64,000 nt of DNA from Sympetrum striolatum (Eukaryota; Arthropoda; Insecta; Odonata; Libellulidae), in contig OX388347.1 in the NCBI GenBank assembly GCA_947579665.1, positions 41,424,943 to 41,488,942 of the forward strand, in the 5' to 3' direction. This document shows positions 44,015 through 55,330 of this stretch, piece by piece. Position 1 is the first letter of the stretch, and the number at the start of each line of letters is the position of its first letter. Position numbers and translations under genes: made by a program. The notes under the pieces are model-generated. The model searched no databases and was not told where the DNA came from. It saw only the letters and a program-made list of their open reading frames with translations.

Positions 44015-44180
44015 GAAATAAAGAAACATACTTGGGAAAGTCCACACAATATTAATCTGACTACCGGTTTCAGCACTAGGCCATCTTCAGGTGGTGGGCA
44101 TGGGCCTGAAGATGGCCTTGCGCTGATACCAGTAGTAAAAATAATATTGTGTGTAAATTACCAAGTGTGTTTCTTTATTT
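44015..44180. mobile_element. Foldback element with hammerhead-like cores
   Basis: Arms 44015-44090 and 44104-44180 share AAATAAAGAAACA, ACTTGG, ACACAATATTA and GGCCATCTTCAG in inverted order. Read on the minus strand the left arm gives CTGAAGA (complement of 44084-44090), a partly pairing TGGCCTAGTGCT and GAAACCGGT. This fits the hammerhead core CUGANGA...GAAA with one extra base. The right arm has GATACC instead of GAAAC. Confidence 0.75.
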
Positions 44181-44184
44181 AATT

Positions 44185-45205
44185 AAAAATGTATTTTATT
44201 TTATCACATGTAATTTGGAAATTTATGTTTTTGATTAATTTATCTTTATTATTGTTAAGATTTATCCTTTTTATGAAACATTTTTGTAATTTAATAAGAT
44301 GATATTACAACAAATGCCTAGGCAAGCCCTCAAAGCACCTCAGTTATTTACCATCTCTGGTTTTAGCGATCTCTCTATGATGCTTTTCTTTCTCGTTCTC
44401 TCGTAATACCCTCTCCGAGATCCTGAGCTTTATCTTCGTCTATTATTTACTGCTGAGTTTCTTTCCTTCTTCGGAGCGGTTCTTTCTTTCATCTCGAGCA
44501 GCTCTCATCAATCTTCATATCCAGATATATATCCTATGGCCCATTTTTGTTGAGCCACTGTAATCCTTTCTTTGCCTTTACTTCTTCCTCGCCTTACATA
44601 AATATTTATCTCTACCCATTCTGGAAACGTATCTTAACCTTTAAGAGCAATTTTGTAGACATGGATTATCTCGGATCTTTTAAATCCTCGTTAAATTCAT
44701 AACCTTTAAAAAAAAAGCCCTACAAGCCTTATTAGTAATATAAACCGGCGCACCAGTTATAGATGTTAAACTGGTGAATGTGAGGAGTCTCTACAGTTAA
44801 AGTTAAGCAAAAAAATATGAATTCAAGTATCACAATATTCCTTTGGTATGGTATAATTTACTAAGATTCTTAACACAGGTATTTAGGTTTTTCAGAAGGG
44901 TTATTTCATTTTAACTGGGTTTTCGCTAGAAAAGTTTGCAAGACCTACTTGAAAGGCATTCCTTTATCCGGAAGGAGGACGTATTAGATTTTTATGAAGA
45001 TACCTCAGAAACTTAATCTTTTGTGAAGTGCATTGAAAATGCATCTTAGAATAATAATCTACAGTGTGGTTGATTCTTGAAATACTTTGATAGTAAAAAT
45101 GTCTATAATTTTTAATCAGATCTCTTTAAGTATTCAGTATTTCTGTGAAAGTTTTAGGAACAATGACGCGCTATTTCAAAGTATGGTGTTTGTGAAAAAT
45201 TTCTA
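44185..45205. other. Non-coding stretch, nothing recognised
   Basis: Pyrimidine-rich at 44380-44640. No shared repeat or conserved frame. Confidence 0.4.
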
Positions 45206-45211
45206 CTCCAA

Positions 45212-45435
45212 AAGGTTTCTTCACATCCTCTTTCTTTGTGGGTGGTTTCTGACTGTGTATTCTTTTATTTGGCTGGCTGGCTATTATTCTTTCTATGCCA
45301 CATTTCGGTTCACATCCGAATTCTTTTCATTCAGAATTAACTTTAACAACCTTTACTTATTGTTAAAACTGGCAACAGGTTGCATGAAAGAAGAGACTTT
45401 CAAGGCTCTATAGCTCTAGAAATAATGACGTTGTT
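45212..45435 (+). mobile_element. LINE 3' end, subfamily A, degraded
   Basis: CCAAAAGGTTTCTTCACATC, CTTTGTGGGTGGTTTCTGAC and the tip GAAGAGACTTTCAAGGCTCT are in the A-type order. The AATAAA is not preserved. A 108-codon frame here (45087-45413) is incidental. Confidence 0.6.
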
Positions 45436-45802
45436 TATTTAAATTAATTATTAAATAAAATTGATATTATAATAATAAAATGTAATTATAAATAATTATA
45501 AATAATTAATAAATAAATTTATTTAAGTTCAAGCCATCTGAAATTCAACAGGCTTCTTTCACCTGTGTTATCAGCGATTGTCATTTAACCCTTTTAGACC
45601 AGGCGTGCAAAATATTAATTAAATTTTTTTACGGTTTTGCTTCTTTTATTATAATATGAATTCAATCCTGTATAAAAAGAGTCTCATAATAAGATTTTAT
45701 TGCTTATTGAATAACGGAAACTTCAAAATTCAATTTAAATTCAAAAATATTTTTTTCTACATAGAAAAAATTCAGATTTGAAGGGTTTAGAAATTTATTG
45801 TA

Positions 45803-46070
45803 TTGCCATTTCTTGACTTTAATTAATCTTCAGAGATCTTTTACTAGGTGCCACATTTAAATTTCTAAATTTTTTTGTAATCTTCATTCCCATTTCCTAT
45901 GTTTAATAAATTTATCCTACATTATCTTTTCGTATTTCTATCTTCAGAGAGCTTTTAATAGGTATCACTCTTAAATTTCTACATTTGCTTGTAATCTTCG
46001 TTGCCGTTTCCTGATTTTAATTAATTTATCCTACATTATCTTATTTTATTTCAGAGATCTTTTAATAATT
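45803..46070 (+). repeat. Tandem repeat of about 110 bp, two full units and partial ends
   Basis: CAGAGATCTTTTACTAGGTG at 45831, CAGAGAGCTTTTAATAGGTA at 45945 and CAGAGATCTTTTAATAATT at 46052 start successive units. Within each, TTAAATTTCTA, TGTAATCTTCRTT and TTATCCTACATTATCTT recur. Units diverge by perhaps 15%, so the duplication is old. Confidence 0.75.
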
Positions 46071-46097
46071 AAAAGTTATGACATATACTTCCAGTTT

Positions 46098-46560
46098 TTG
46101 AAAGTAATACGTTACTGGCAGTCTCCAGAAAAGGATGGAGAAATCATTCCCGGCATTTTCCTTTTTCCCTCAATTTCTTCTTTCCTCTTTACGGTTTCCT
46201 GTGCGTTCGAGTCCATTCCTCCTTTACGCTCTCCTTCCTCGCTCACATCTCTTATTTTTCGCTCCATTGTTGCCTCCCCCCTTCATTATCACCAGACCGC
46301 AATGGTCCCTCCAAAATGGTCGTCCACATTGTGCGTGAAGCAGAAGAAAAAGGACGTTTCTCCGCCATCAAAACCTTAACCCAAGCCTCTCTCTTCGTTC
46401 CTCCCAGAAAGAGATATCTCTGCCATCCATCTCTCTTTTTCTACCCCATTTTTTTATCAACCGACGAATTTTGTAGCCGATGCTATCCAAATTATGAATG
46501 CCTGGGGATCTTCTACGCGATTTTCAAGGGGAGAGCGCCCAAAAAATCGACCATGTGAAA
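46098..46560. other. Pyrimidine-rich GC island, no recognised gene
   Basis: Strong C+T excess on the plus strand. Three overlapping + frames (67-93 codons) are Ser/Pro/Leu-rich as expected from composition. No domain is seen. Confidence 0.4.
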
Positions 46561-46720
46561 GGAATCGAAAGCAATCTACAGTATCCGTCTATAATTAAAT
46601 ATCGCGGATGAAGTTGCTGAAGTAGCTACTTTTTTTTTGATATTTCTCACTTCATCAAATCGACTTTTATCTTCTACTAAAATACCTCTTCGTCATGAGC
46701 ATTTCAAATTGAATAATTAC

Positions 46721-46790
46721 AATAATAAAGCGTTTTATTAGGCCGAGGTTGAGACTCATAATTTTCTTCTTACATCTATCCTTTCATCAA
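46721..46790 (-). mobile_element. Isolated LINE subfamily A 3' tip, antisense
   Basis: TTTTATTAGGCCGAGGTTGA, GACTCATAATTTTCTTC and ATCCTTTCATC are the complement of the A-type ending with a decayed hairpin. Confidence 0.5.
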
Positions 46791-48755
46791 CAAATTTAAA
46801 AACAGATCTGTCTATACTTTGCCATGTTTTACCACTTTAAGAAATTATTATTATTGCTGTCATTATATTTTTATGTAGCAAACACAACACAAATCTACGT
46901 ATCAAAATGAATAAGATGGCTAATCTTGGATCCCCTAAGAATGGATATTTTTATGTCTTTGATTTAATTCGCAGAATTTATTTATCATATAGTCTTATGT
47001 CTTATATCATATTTATCATATTGTCTTATCAAGGTGCAAAATTGTGGCATCCACGCAAGGTCCGCTCAGAAAACATTTTAATACCAAATTCTTTCTAATT
47101 CTTGCCAGCAGTGCATGATAATATTGAATCTTATCTCATTTTATATAAATCACGTTACATTACATCAGTGCATGACTTGACAAACAACTTCAACCAAGTT
47201 TTGCTTTTACAGTTTTATTGGAAACTAATTGTTAGAACATGGGAAAACTTTTCCACTTAACATAGTATATTTTTTTCGAGTAAATAAGTTCAAAATAATT
47301 TATAGATTTCAGTGAATTGATTCCTAGAGTTTTTCGTTTCTCAGCCTAGAACCTTAAGTACAAAATAATTGGTGCATTTTATCTCCCATTTAATTTAATA
47401 AGAGGATTAACAGATAAAGTGGACATCTATAGAAAGATATCGCTGATTAAAACTCGGGATATCTCCGATTTCAAACATATTTTTCTTGATAATAAGATAA
47501 TTGAGATATATGGCATTTTCGATTTCCGCTAGAAATGTCGAAATCCGCATATTCAACGTTTTTATTCCTCGTAAACGACACTTTTCAACTACGAATTGCT
47601 CCGATAGAAATACCAAAGGGAGAAAAATTCTCTACTTACCAAAAAAGTTATATCTCCCGCATCCGACGGGCGGTCATTATTCCGAACGTCAAAAATTCGC
47701 AAGTCTGCGGAATAGTTATCTCGCTATCGAAGGAAGAAAAATTTGCATATCCTTCGATAAACTTCTCGGTATAACCTAGATATTTTGTCTCAAGCTTTAC
47801 CTATCGATTTTTTCTTTTCCTGCTCATTTTCCCGAACTTTATTCATTTGAACCTCAAGTCTTCTCCTTTCATTTCTGATGATGTTTTAGCTCCCGAGTCT
47901 ATGCCGTCGATAATATCCCCTTCAGATTTCTCGCATGAAAATCAAACCTATTCCGAAAGATTTATACGGTGAGGTAAATGTCGATTGATTGTAGAAAGGA
48001 ACGAGGAAGGCTGAATTTGATTAAGGAAAGATGAATCTGGAGAAATTAAAGTCTGCCAAACATTTTTATCCGTAGAAGCCTTGGTGTTATTTTTATTTTC
48101 CATAGACCCTCCCAAGTCACAATAATGTTGATTTTTTGATACTCATCTACTTCAAATTTGAACAAAATGCTCTCTGTGATATATTTTTTGTAGAGTTAAC
48201 AATTTGTAAAAGAGAAACATGTATAAATTTCAATTCATACATTCATTGAAAATAATATGTTGTTTATTGAAAATTAAAAATAAATGAATATTTTAAGGAG
48301 AACCTTGTAAAAATATTGCATAAAATGAACACAGAAATAAATGCTGAAAATAAAAGGAAGTGATGCAGTGATCGAATAATAATCTTCCTTTTATCATTTA
48401 TTTGCGTAAGAAGTTGGCATGGTAAATTATTAAGAATTAATCTTTTATAACTACTACTGATCATCATTCAATATTGAAGTATTTCCCATAATGATTTCCA
48501 AAGATTGTGGATTTAGTTTGAATTGGATTTTTCTAAGGTTCGGGCATATAAGATAATTTGCTCAAATATCTATTCTTAGTAATATTTCTAATAACTTAAA
48601 ACCTAGAAAAAGGCTAGTATGAATATATGTTACAGTCTTACGACAAAATAAGATTGAAATATAAAAATATATGATAAACTTACCTTTCGGTACATGAATT
48701 TCTATGGAAAGTTGAAGATTACCCCGATTATTCATCCCAAATATATAAAATAATA
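46791..48755. other. Non-coding stretch with a GC-richer patch at 47500-47800
   Basis: Overlapping 79- and 92-codon + frames (47501-47779) have no motif. The remainder is AT-rich with nothing recognised. Confidence 0.4.
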
Positions 48756-48757
48756 AT

Positions 48758-49108
48758 CGTCTATATTTGGGCGATCTTAAGACCAAAAGTATATTCTTCC
48801 ATCCAACCCATCGCCGATAATTATAGAATAATCGATTTAAAGAGAGCTATGTATACGAAAAACTAAAAGAATTGTGGATGTAATAAACCGAAGAGATTCT
48901 TAGGAAAAAAATCATTCACTACAGAAAAAAACCCGCAAATACTGGGGGTGTGAAAAACCTGCGCAAACCTATTGATAGTAATAACTAAAAGATGAGAAAA
49001 AGAACATACCGAAATTTAGAAATACACTACCAGTAAGTAATGAGATACATCAATTAAAATAGTCAGTTAACATTTAAATAGATGGGATCAATATACATAA
49101 TAAAATAA
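48758..49108 (-). mobile_element. LINE 3' end, subfamily A, antisense
   Basis: TATATTTGGGCGATCTTAAG, ACCAAAAGTATATTCTTCCA, CCAACCCATCGCCG, GTGTGAAAAACCTGCGCAAA, CCTATTGATAGTAATAAC and TAAAAGATGAGAAAAAGAAC. Colinear with 37803-38155 and ending at the same internal point. Confidence 0.85.
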
Positions 49109-49109
49109 A

Positions 49110-49775
49110 GTATATAGGGAAGTAGCGGAAAAAAGAAAGAGCGAAAATATGGTAGGAAAGAGCATATGTAAGGGGAAACAACAAAGAAAATGGAATGTGT
49201 GAACAGAGAATGTTCCTTTGCTTTCCTCTCCTTTCATTTGAGAGGGATAAAGCATCTTTCTTTCTTTTCTCTTCTTTCCTCTTTCGCTTTGGACCACACA
49301 GGCTCCGGAGGCAGAAACGGACAATTTGATGGCGTTTTAAGCTCTGAGAATGATTTGTCCTCTTCCATTCTCTCGAAGAAGGGCGGAAGGGAGAACGAGG
49401 AAATGCGTAGTAAAGACCGAAGCTCCCGGCGTTGTTCGTTTCATATTTTTACGGTTTAGAACTTTCATAGATCGGGTACGCGAAAGGAGGTTTTAAAAAA
49501 GTTTGGGGTATCAAAAATTGTAGCTGAGGTATTTGAATTTCACGACAACAAAGGTCACGCTGGAAGTAGGTTTCTCACTGATTTTGAAACGAAAGATGCT
49601 TCAGTCGTACTAATCTCTTACCGAAAGAAATTCTTCGGATAATACATATTAATACATAATATATCTTACAGAGGCGTGAACTCATCAGATATGTACGTTT
49701 AATAGTCATTGAATACATTGAAGAAAACTTTCAGTAAATGAATAAAATCAGGGTCGAAATTCTTACTATTACTAG
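49110..49775. other. Stretch with a GC-richer island at 49180-49480
   Basis: An 89-codon + frame and a 78-codon - frame overlap and show no motif. Pyrimidine tracts are prominent at 49210-49290. Confidence 0.4.
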
Positions 49776-49779
49776 TCAA

Positions 49780-50025
49780 CGTTTCGCCCTTCCTGTGTGG
49801 GTGTTTTTCTGCAAAATGGGTTTTTTCTCTTTCAACCTTCAGTTGTAAAGAATTTTTTTCCAAAAACAACTCCTTTTAGTTTTATCTGTTTTAGTTCTGA
49901 AAATTTAATTTATAATATGAATGTATTTGTAAAACTTACGTACGAGGTTAGGTGGATGATAGGTCCTCTCGGACCAATCCTCGCCTAATAAAAGGTCAAA
50001 TAATAATAATATATTAACCAGAAAA
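49780..50025 (+). mobile_element. LINE 3' end, subfamily B
   Basis: CCTGTGTGGGTGTTTTTCTG, CAACCTTCAGTTGTAAAG, then the terminal hairpin GAGGTTAGGTGG with inner GGTCC-TCTC-GGACC, CCTCGCC, AATAAAAGG and an AAT tail. The inner stem uses T-A where the copy at 12233 uses C-G, so pairing is kept. Confidence 0.85.
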
Positions 50026-50220
50026 AACTTCAATATTCAGTATCATTATTTTCAACAATAATATATTCCTGCTTGTTGCAAGTTATTTTCGGTACATTAT
50101 TATCATACTCCAAAGGAAAAAAAACAGCACACATCTGTTTGCCCTCTTAAGTTTTGTGCGTTATTGAATTACCAGCCCCATGGCTTCAAATTCAACTTTT
50201 TCTGTATCTTACTTAATGAG

Positions 50221-50317
50221 AAAAAGTACTTTTGCATATTGGCTCCCACCGGGAATTGAACCCGGGACCGCTTTCACCAAAGGCGAACGCGCTGTCCACA
50301 TGACTATCCGGGAGCCA
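50221..50317 (-). repeat. tRNA-derived SINE, copy 3
   Basis: Minus-strand head GGCTCCCGGATAGTCATGTG, A-box-like start and B box CGGGTTCAATTCCCGG (plus strand 50251-50266), then GCCAATATGC. The tail is shorter than in other copies and lacks the CGACAGCTTA part. Confidence 0.82.
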
Positions 50318-50319
50318 AA

Positions 50320-52065
50320 GTAAAGAAACTCTCAAGGAAACACTCATATGATGCATGAAGCACGCCACATATGTATAAAAAATATAAGTAGGATTTGTTT
50401 TTTTTATAGGCAGGATCGTTTTAGAAATCAGGGTGTACGTTCATTAGTCACGCAAATCGTTCTCGGTGTTTATCTTTCTACTCTTAAGCTCAGGTCAGGC
50501 CATTAAAAGAAACTGATAGTGATTTACAGAAGTTCAAAAATTATCCTTTTATTTTTTGTATTTAGTCCGTAGCCATTCGACTTCATATTGGTTGTTAGTT
50601 ACTTGATATCATAGAAAAAGTATATTAAGTTTAGAACTTTCGCAAATGTTTGTTCTTAAATTTTATTTTCTTGTCAGCATTATTTTGTTTAGTATAGGTA
50701 CGTTAAGGAGCTATTTCAAATGTGCCTCTCAATTTCTCCTTTCTCGATTATCTTGATGCTTCTTAAATTGAAAGCTAACTTAAATTATAATTACCAAGGT
50801 GCATGATAACAATAGAAATACCTCTAAAATGGGAGATAAATTAATTTTATTATATCGGATATTTTTCTCCCCTATAACAGCCTTTGCAATAATCATTGAG
50901 CTCGCTCAGATCCAAATTAAATAACGAAACTATACAAAATTCAATTTATTAGTGTTTATCATATTATAAGTTCGAGTAGTTATGACGTATACGTTAAATA
51001 TAGCACGCTTGTTACTTGTAACGAAACAGCTGAATTTGTTTATTCTATGATGGTAAAATAGCTTATCTTTCATTTTAAAAATAAGAATACTTTATGCTCT
51101 GATCCCACCGTGTTTTTCTATGCCATTAATCTGTTTGAGGAAAGAATAGCAAGAATGTGCAAATGATTATATGTGGTATCAGTCCATGATAATAAAAATA
51201 TCTTACATGATCCCTACGAGAGTTTTGATAAGGTAGAAGAAAGCGGTATTCAGTAAGTTGGGGTAAGAAATCAGGTGGTATTGCGATCAATCTTCGTCTT
51301 TATACAGAGATCCGAGATATTGAAACTTCACTTCGACGTGAGTAATGAAGTTGGAAGTGGGAGTTGGTTGACTTTTATCGGAATGAAAATTTTTTCCTCT
51401 CGCAAATTTTATGCACTCTGCGGAAATCTCGAATCGAAAAAATTGAAATTGGGAAGAGTGATACGCGAAAAACGCTGGCGTATAGTGCCGCGGCAAAAAA
51501 TATTCAGTGGATTTGGGACGGAAAATAAAGTTCTGGAAATCAATCAATGGAAGAGAACGAGACAAAGGGAAACTTGCTCTATATAAATGCTAATGTGAAC
51601 CACTATCTTTTTTAAGAGGCTTAGGGATACTTGGAAGTAGTTTAAAAGGGAATTGAGGCGAATCGGACTTTAGAGTTTGAATATCATCATTCGATAGTTA
51701 AATATATTTATGAATTTTCAAGAGTTAGGTTCTGTTTTTACACTAGGTTTTCCTGGGGTAGTGTGAAATTGTAACTTTAGTGCGAGTTTTAACATTGAAG
51801 AGGACTTTTTAGACTCCCAAAATTAAAATTCGATTAAATTATTTTAATTGGACAATATATCCTAGATGGCTACCTTCATCGTTGATTTTTATTTATTCGT
51901 TTAATTTCTTAATTTGCCATTTTTAGTTGGCTGTTGAATTTTCTCACATGTCGTATATAGTATGTTTAATTTCCCAAGCTGCTATCTGTGTTTTGATGTT
52001 TTATATTATGTTTATTTGTGATATTTATTATTTCCTCATAGTATATTGTTGCAATGTTTTCAGTT
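50320..52065. other. Non-coding stretch with a GC-richer patch at 51280-51600
   Basis: Frames of 92 and 103 codons overlap on opposite strands at 51275-51586 and have no motif. A possible LINE A tip, GAAGAGGACTTTTTAGACTC, lies at about 51797. Confidence 0.4.
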
Positions 52066-52069
52066 ATTG

Positions 52070-52372
52070 ATTTTATTTTGTGTTTTATCATTTGGTTGCT
52101 TTTGTCTTTTCAATGTCATACACAGCTCCCCTTTACATCTTTATGTTGTAATATGAATAGGTTTGCCCGGGTTTTTCACACTTCCCTCCGTGGGTGTTTT
52201 TTTGCAGGATACCTATTTTCCTAAGTAAATACCTTAGGTTTTTATTTTATCCGATCCTTATAAATTCTTCTTTTCTATCTCTTTTCACCTACATATTGCT
52301 TATATTTTTAATATGGGAAAGTGAGGTGGAAGAAGAACTTTTAAGTCTCAATATCGCCTTGAATTGAATTGA
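52070..52372 (+). mobile_element. LINE 3' end, subfamily A, nearly complete UTR
   Basis: CATTTGGTTGCTTTTGTC, CATACACAGCTCCCCTTTAC, AATAGGTTTGCCCGGG, CCCTCCGTGGGTGTTTTTTT, CCTAAGTAAATACCTTAGG, then GAAGAAGAACTTTTAAGTCT, CAATATCGCC and a GAATT tail. The block before CACAGC also recurs at 61480, so the UTR extends at least that far 5'. Confidence 0.85.
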
Positions 52373-52375
52373 GTT

Positions 52376-53995
52376 TCTTCGAGTAGTTTAATAGGGAGCT
52401 CTGGTGAATTGGAATATGCAGTTTTGTATACTACTATTCAATAGTTTAATAAACTCATTTTTTCCTCAGAGTTTTCCTTGGATTTGGTGAAGTTGCGTAG
52501 CGTTTAACGTTTCAAAGTACTTTTCGTTCTTCCAAAATAAATATTCAACAAAATGTTTTTATCCAATCAAGCTAATGGTCAAAACTTTTAAATAATTTAA
52601 CCCCCTGAAGTTAAAAGCATTGTGAAAAGTATTAGGAAAAGCCTATAAAAGATGATGCTGCTAGATGATTTTGAGAGGTATTTTCTTCCCATAGTTCTAA
52701 CTCTGACATAAAAACTTAAGATAGCATGGGAGGGATCTCACAGGTCGTAATGTTTTTTAAATACTAAATTTGGATGATTTCAAAAATTTTGATTATTATC
52801 TCTCTCACGATATTATCGTTGGATATTTCCCGAATCTCTAAACAACTTTATAAATCACACAGTTTTTGATTTCTTTTTCCTTCTTTGCGGTCTGTGGTGA
52901 CATTTTACTTCGTTTTACCTTTTCTGTTTAACTGAGAATGAACAAAAGAAAAAATGAGAAATCAGCTTATTTTTATGCAACGGCAGCATAAATAGGACTT
53001 ATTTATTGAATGACATTAAAAAAAGGTCTTAATTGTTGATTATAGAGAACAGATTAAATGGATTTATTTAATTAATTTTCTTACAGTGGATTTTTTATTG
53101 TTGTAAAAGTAGGGGATATAGTAATGTTTACTCGTGTCAGTTTTAAATTCAATAAGAATCATTCTATACATAGACCTTTTATTTATCACTCATCCTCAAT
53201 ACTTAGCTAAATCAATAAGTTGCCTCTGAACATTGAAAGAGAAATTTCAAAACCACGGCGAGAGGAAACTCTTCGTGTGACATTGATAAATACGATAATA
53301 TGGCTGAAATGAATTATGAATGCGACATTATATATCCTTGCACCAAGAAGAAGGTTAAGGATAACGATACCTGAGAGAGCGATATGCTTGAATTCCCCTG
53401 GGTTCAATTTCTTGCATCGGTTAACAGTATTTGACGTTAATTGCAATGGAGAAAAGTTTAAAATTAAATAAAATATACCATTGATTCACAATTTTCTTAT
53501 TTTAAACTTACAGGATTTTCTACGCGTCACTTCTGGGAACCGCAAATTGTTAGGTGAAGATTATGATTATAATTTAATTAACCTTTATATGCACAAGGCA
53601 ATAAACGATCAATTTATATACAGAAATAAATATACGCTCTATATGTAAACAGAACATATGTGGCCCAGTATTTGTGCTATTCAAGAATTAATTCAGATCA
53701 ATTTTTAAGGCCGGAAAATGTTGTTTAAAGCCCTTTTTAAAAATGGAATTATTTAATTTGTACATGAAATGTTTCGGGGTACATTAATGTAATCAATTCG
53801 CGTTATTTTATTATTAGCGAACTTAATAGAACTCATGAAATAAGTTCTCTCCAATGAAATATTAATTAAGCTTATTAATAACGTATTATTCTATTCCATA
53901 TTATTTATACCTACTCCTTCCTGAATTGAGCATCTTCTTGTCTTTTATCTTTACGCATGAATAGGGAGCGCATAAAAATGCTAATGTCGAAGAAA
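52376..53995. other. AT-rich non-coding stretch, nothing recognised
   Basis: No shared repeats. A 79-codon minus frame at 53207-53446 lacks motifs. Confidence 0.4.
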
Positions 53996-54448
53996 TCACA
54001 ATAAATTAAAGGAAACCTCACGTTCTCGACTGCGGAATTCGGAAAATATGAACCAAAACTCGCATTAACTCGCGAAAAAGTTCGATTGTGAATCGTGGGC
54101 CGGCCACATTTTTCCTTCCGTTCGGGAAGGGACGAATTCGTTTACTTGTATTACTTACAGATCATAGTTTCTTGGGGAGTTGCCAAGCTGTCGCGGACAG
54201 TGCGAGCATTGAAAAAGATTCTGGAAGACGGCCAAGAAGGATATCGGTGACTCCTGGGAGATTTTAGAGACTCGGGTCTTGTGATAAAAACTCGGAAAAT
54301 TAACAGGAGTAAGGTTACGCGATGAAAGGTGCTAAACGAAGCGAAGTTGGGAGTTTTTCGCTCGCCGAGAAATAACGTTTGTCAATTGTCTACTTTAATG
54401 AAAGAAACTGGTGGGAAGCCGTTGATTTATTTTTGGGGACGTTAGAGG

Positions 54449-54560
54449 TAGTCGCTCACGTTTTCTTTAGTCGCTCTCTTTCTTAGCGGCTCACTTTTTT
54501 TAGTCACTCACTCTTTTAGTCGCTCTCTTTTTAGTCGATCATGGATTTTCTTAGTCGCTC
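54449..54560 (+). repeat. Irregular array of seven TAGTCGCTC-like words
   Basis: TAGTCGCTC or one-to-two-base variants start at 54449, 54468, 54484, 54501, 54517, 54532 and 54552, separated by T-rich spacers. Spacing is 15 to 20 bp. It could be a decayed minisatellite or a cluster of protein-binding sites. Confidence 0.8.
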
Positions 54561-54826
54561 ATGTTTTCAATTCAACCGCTATACTTTTATCGAGCGTGTT
54601 CCATTCAATGGGAATCCTCGTAATGCCATTTTGATAAAAGTTGGCCTGTTACTGACATGGAGGGATTTATCCTGCACGCTCGAAGCGGTACAATTCGCAT
54701 TTTCCTTCTTGCACGTCGGACATTAATAATGGAGGACTCGGATCGCATTGAATCATCGCGAAGGCATCTTTCCGCGATAGTTTAATGGAGAAATAACTCT
54801 GAGACGGAGTTTGGGAGGACGAAATA

Positions 54827-55327
54827 ATGGTCTTCCCCGATGGAAGTCGTCGTCATCAAAATTTCACAACCGAAAGAGAATATCGAATCGGTCCCGGAAT
54901 CGTGACATCTTTCTTGGATGACGCTTTCACTCTCGGCCTCTTTCGAGAGGGGAGGAAGAGGGTTTTGCACGAGGGAGCGCTCCTTTCGCTCCCGGGATGT
55001 GGACTCGGTAATCTCGTACGTTTCGTTGAGAAGTGCGAGAAGCAGATCGGAGCTGACAACTTGATAGGGCATCAGACTTCATCTTTCACGCGCGCGATAT
55101 TTGCCGAACCCGAATTTGTATGTCTGACGAGTTGGGGCTGCAACGAACTCGAGCCTGGAGCTAACGTGTTGGCCTACTACTCTTACAAAGGAGGGTCCCT
55201 CGCTCTGGACTTGGACTTCTGTGTGAGGTTTTTCCATCGTGCGCGTGACATAATTCCTATACTTGCCTCAGGGAAGGGTAAAGAGGGACTTGAAGGGGAT
55301 GCGAAGTTCGGTGGCCATGGAAAATAA
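54827..55327 (+). CDS. Unrecognised 166-codon open frame
   Basis: This is one of the two longest uninterrupted frames in the window, after the LINE frame. It starts with ATG at 54827 and ends at 55327. I recognise no domain, signal peptide or membrane segment. Residue content is balanced, with several Gly, Phe and Cys (for example LPGCGLGNLVRFVEKCEKQI near the middle). Minus-strand frames of 96 and 67 codons overlap it, which is typical of GC-rich sequence without selection. There is no clear acceptor or donor around it, and the nearest AATAAA-like word follows directly in AT-rich DNA. It may be chance, a lineage-specific gene, or transcribed noncoding sequence. Confidence 0.2.
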   Translation: MVFPDGSRRHQNFTTEREYRIGPGIVTSFLDDAFTLGLFREGRKRVLHEGALLSLPGCGLGNLVRFVEKCEKQIGADNLIGHQTSSFTRAIFAEPEFVCLTSWGCNELEPGANVLAYYSYKGGSLALDLDFCVRFFHRARDIIPILASGKGKEGLEGDAKFGGHGK

Positions 55328-55330
55328 ATT

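Larger units (their letters stand above)
54000..55330. other. Largest GC-richer island of the window
   Basis: About 1.3 kb with frequent CG dinucleotides, flanked by sharply AT-rich DNA. It contains the TAGTCGCTC array and the 166-codon frame listed separately. No exon of a known family was recognised. The size would suit a promoter-proximal or enhancer region. Confidence 0.4.
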
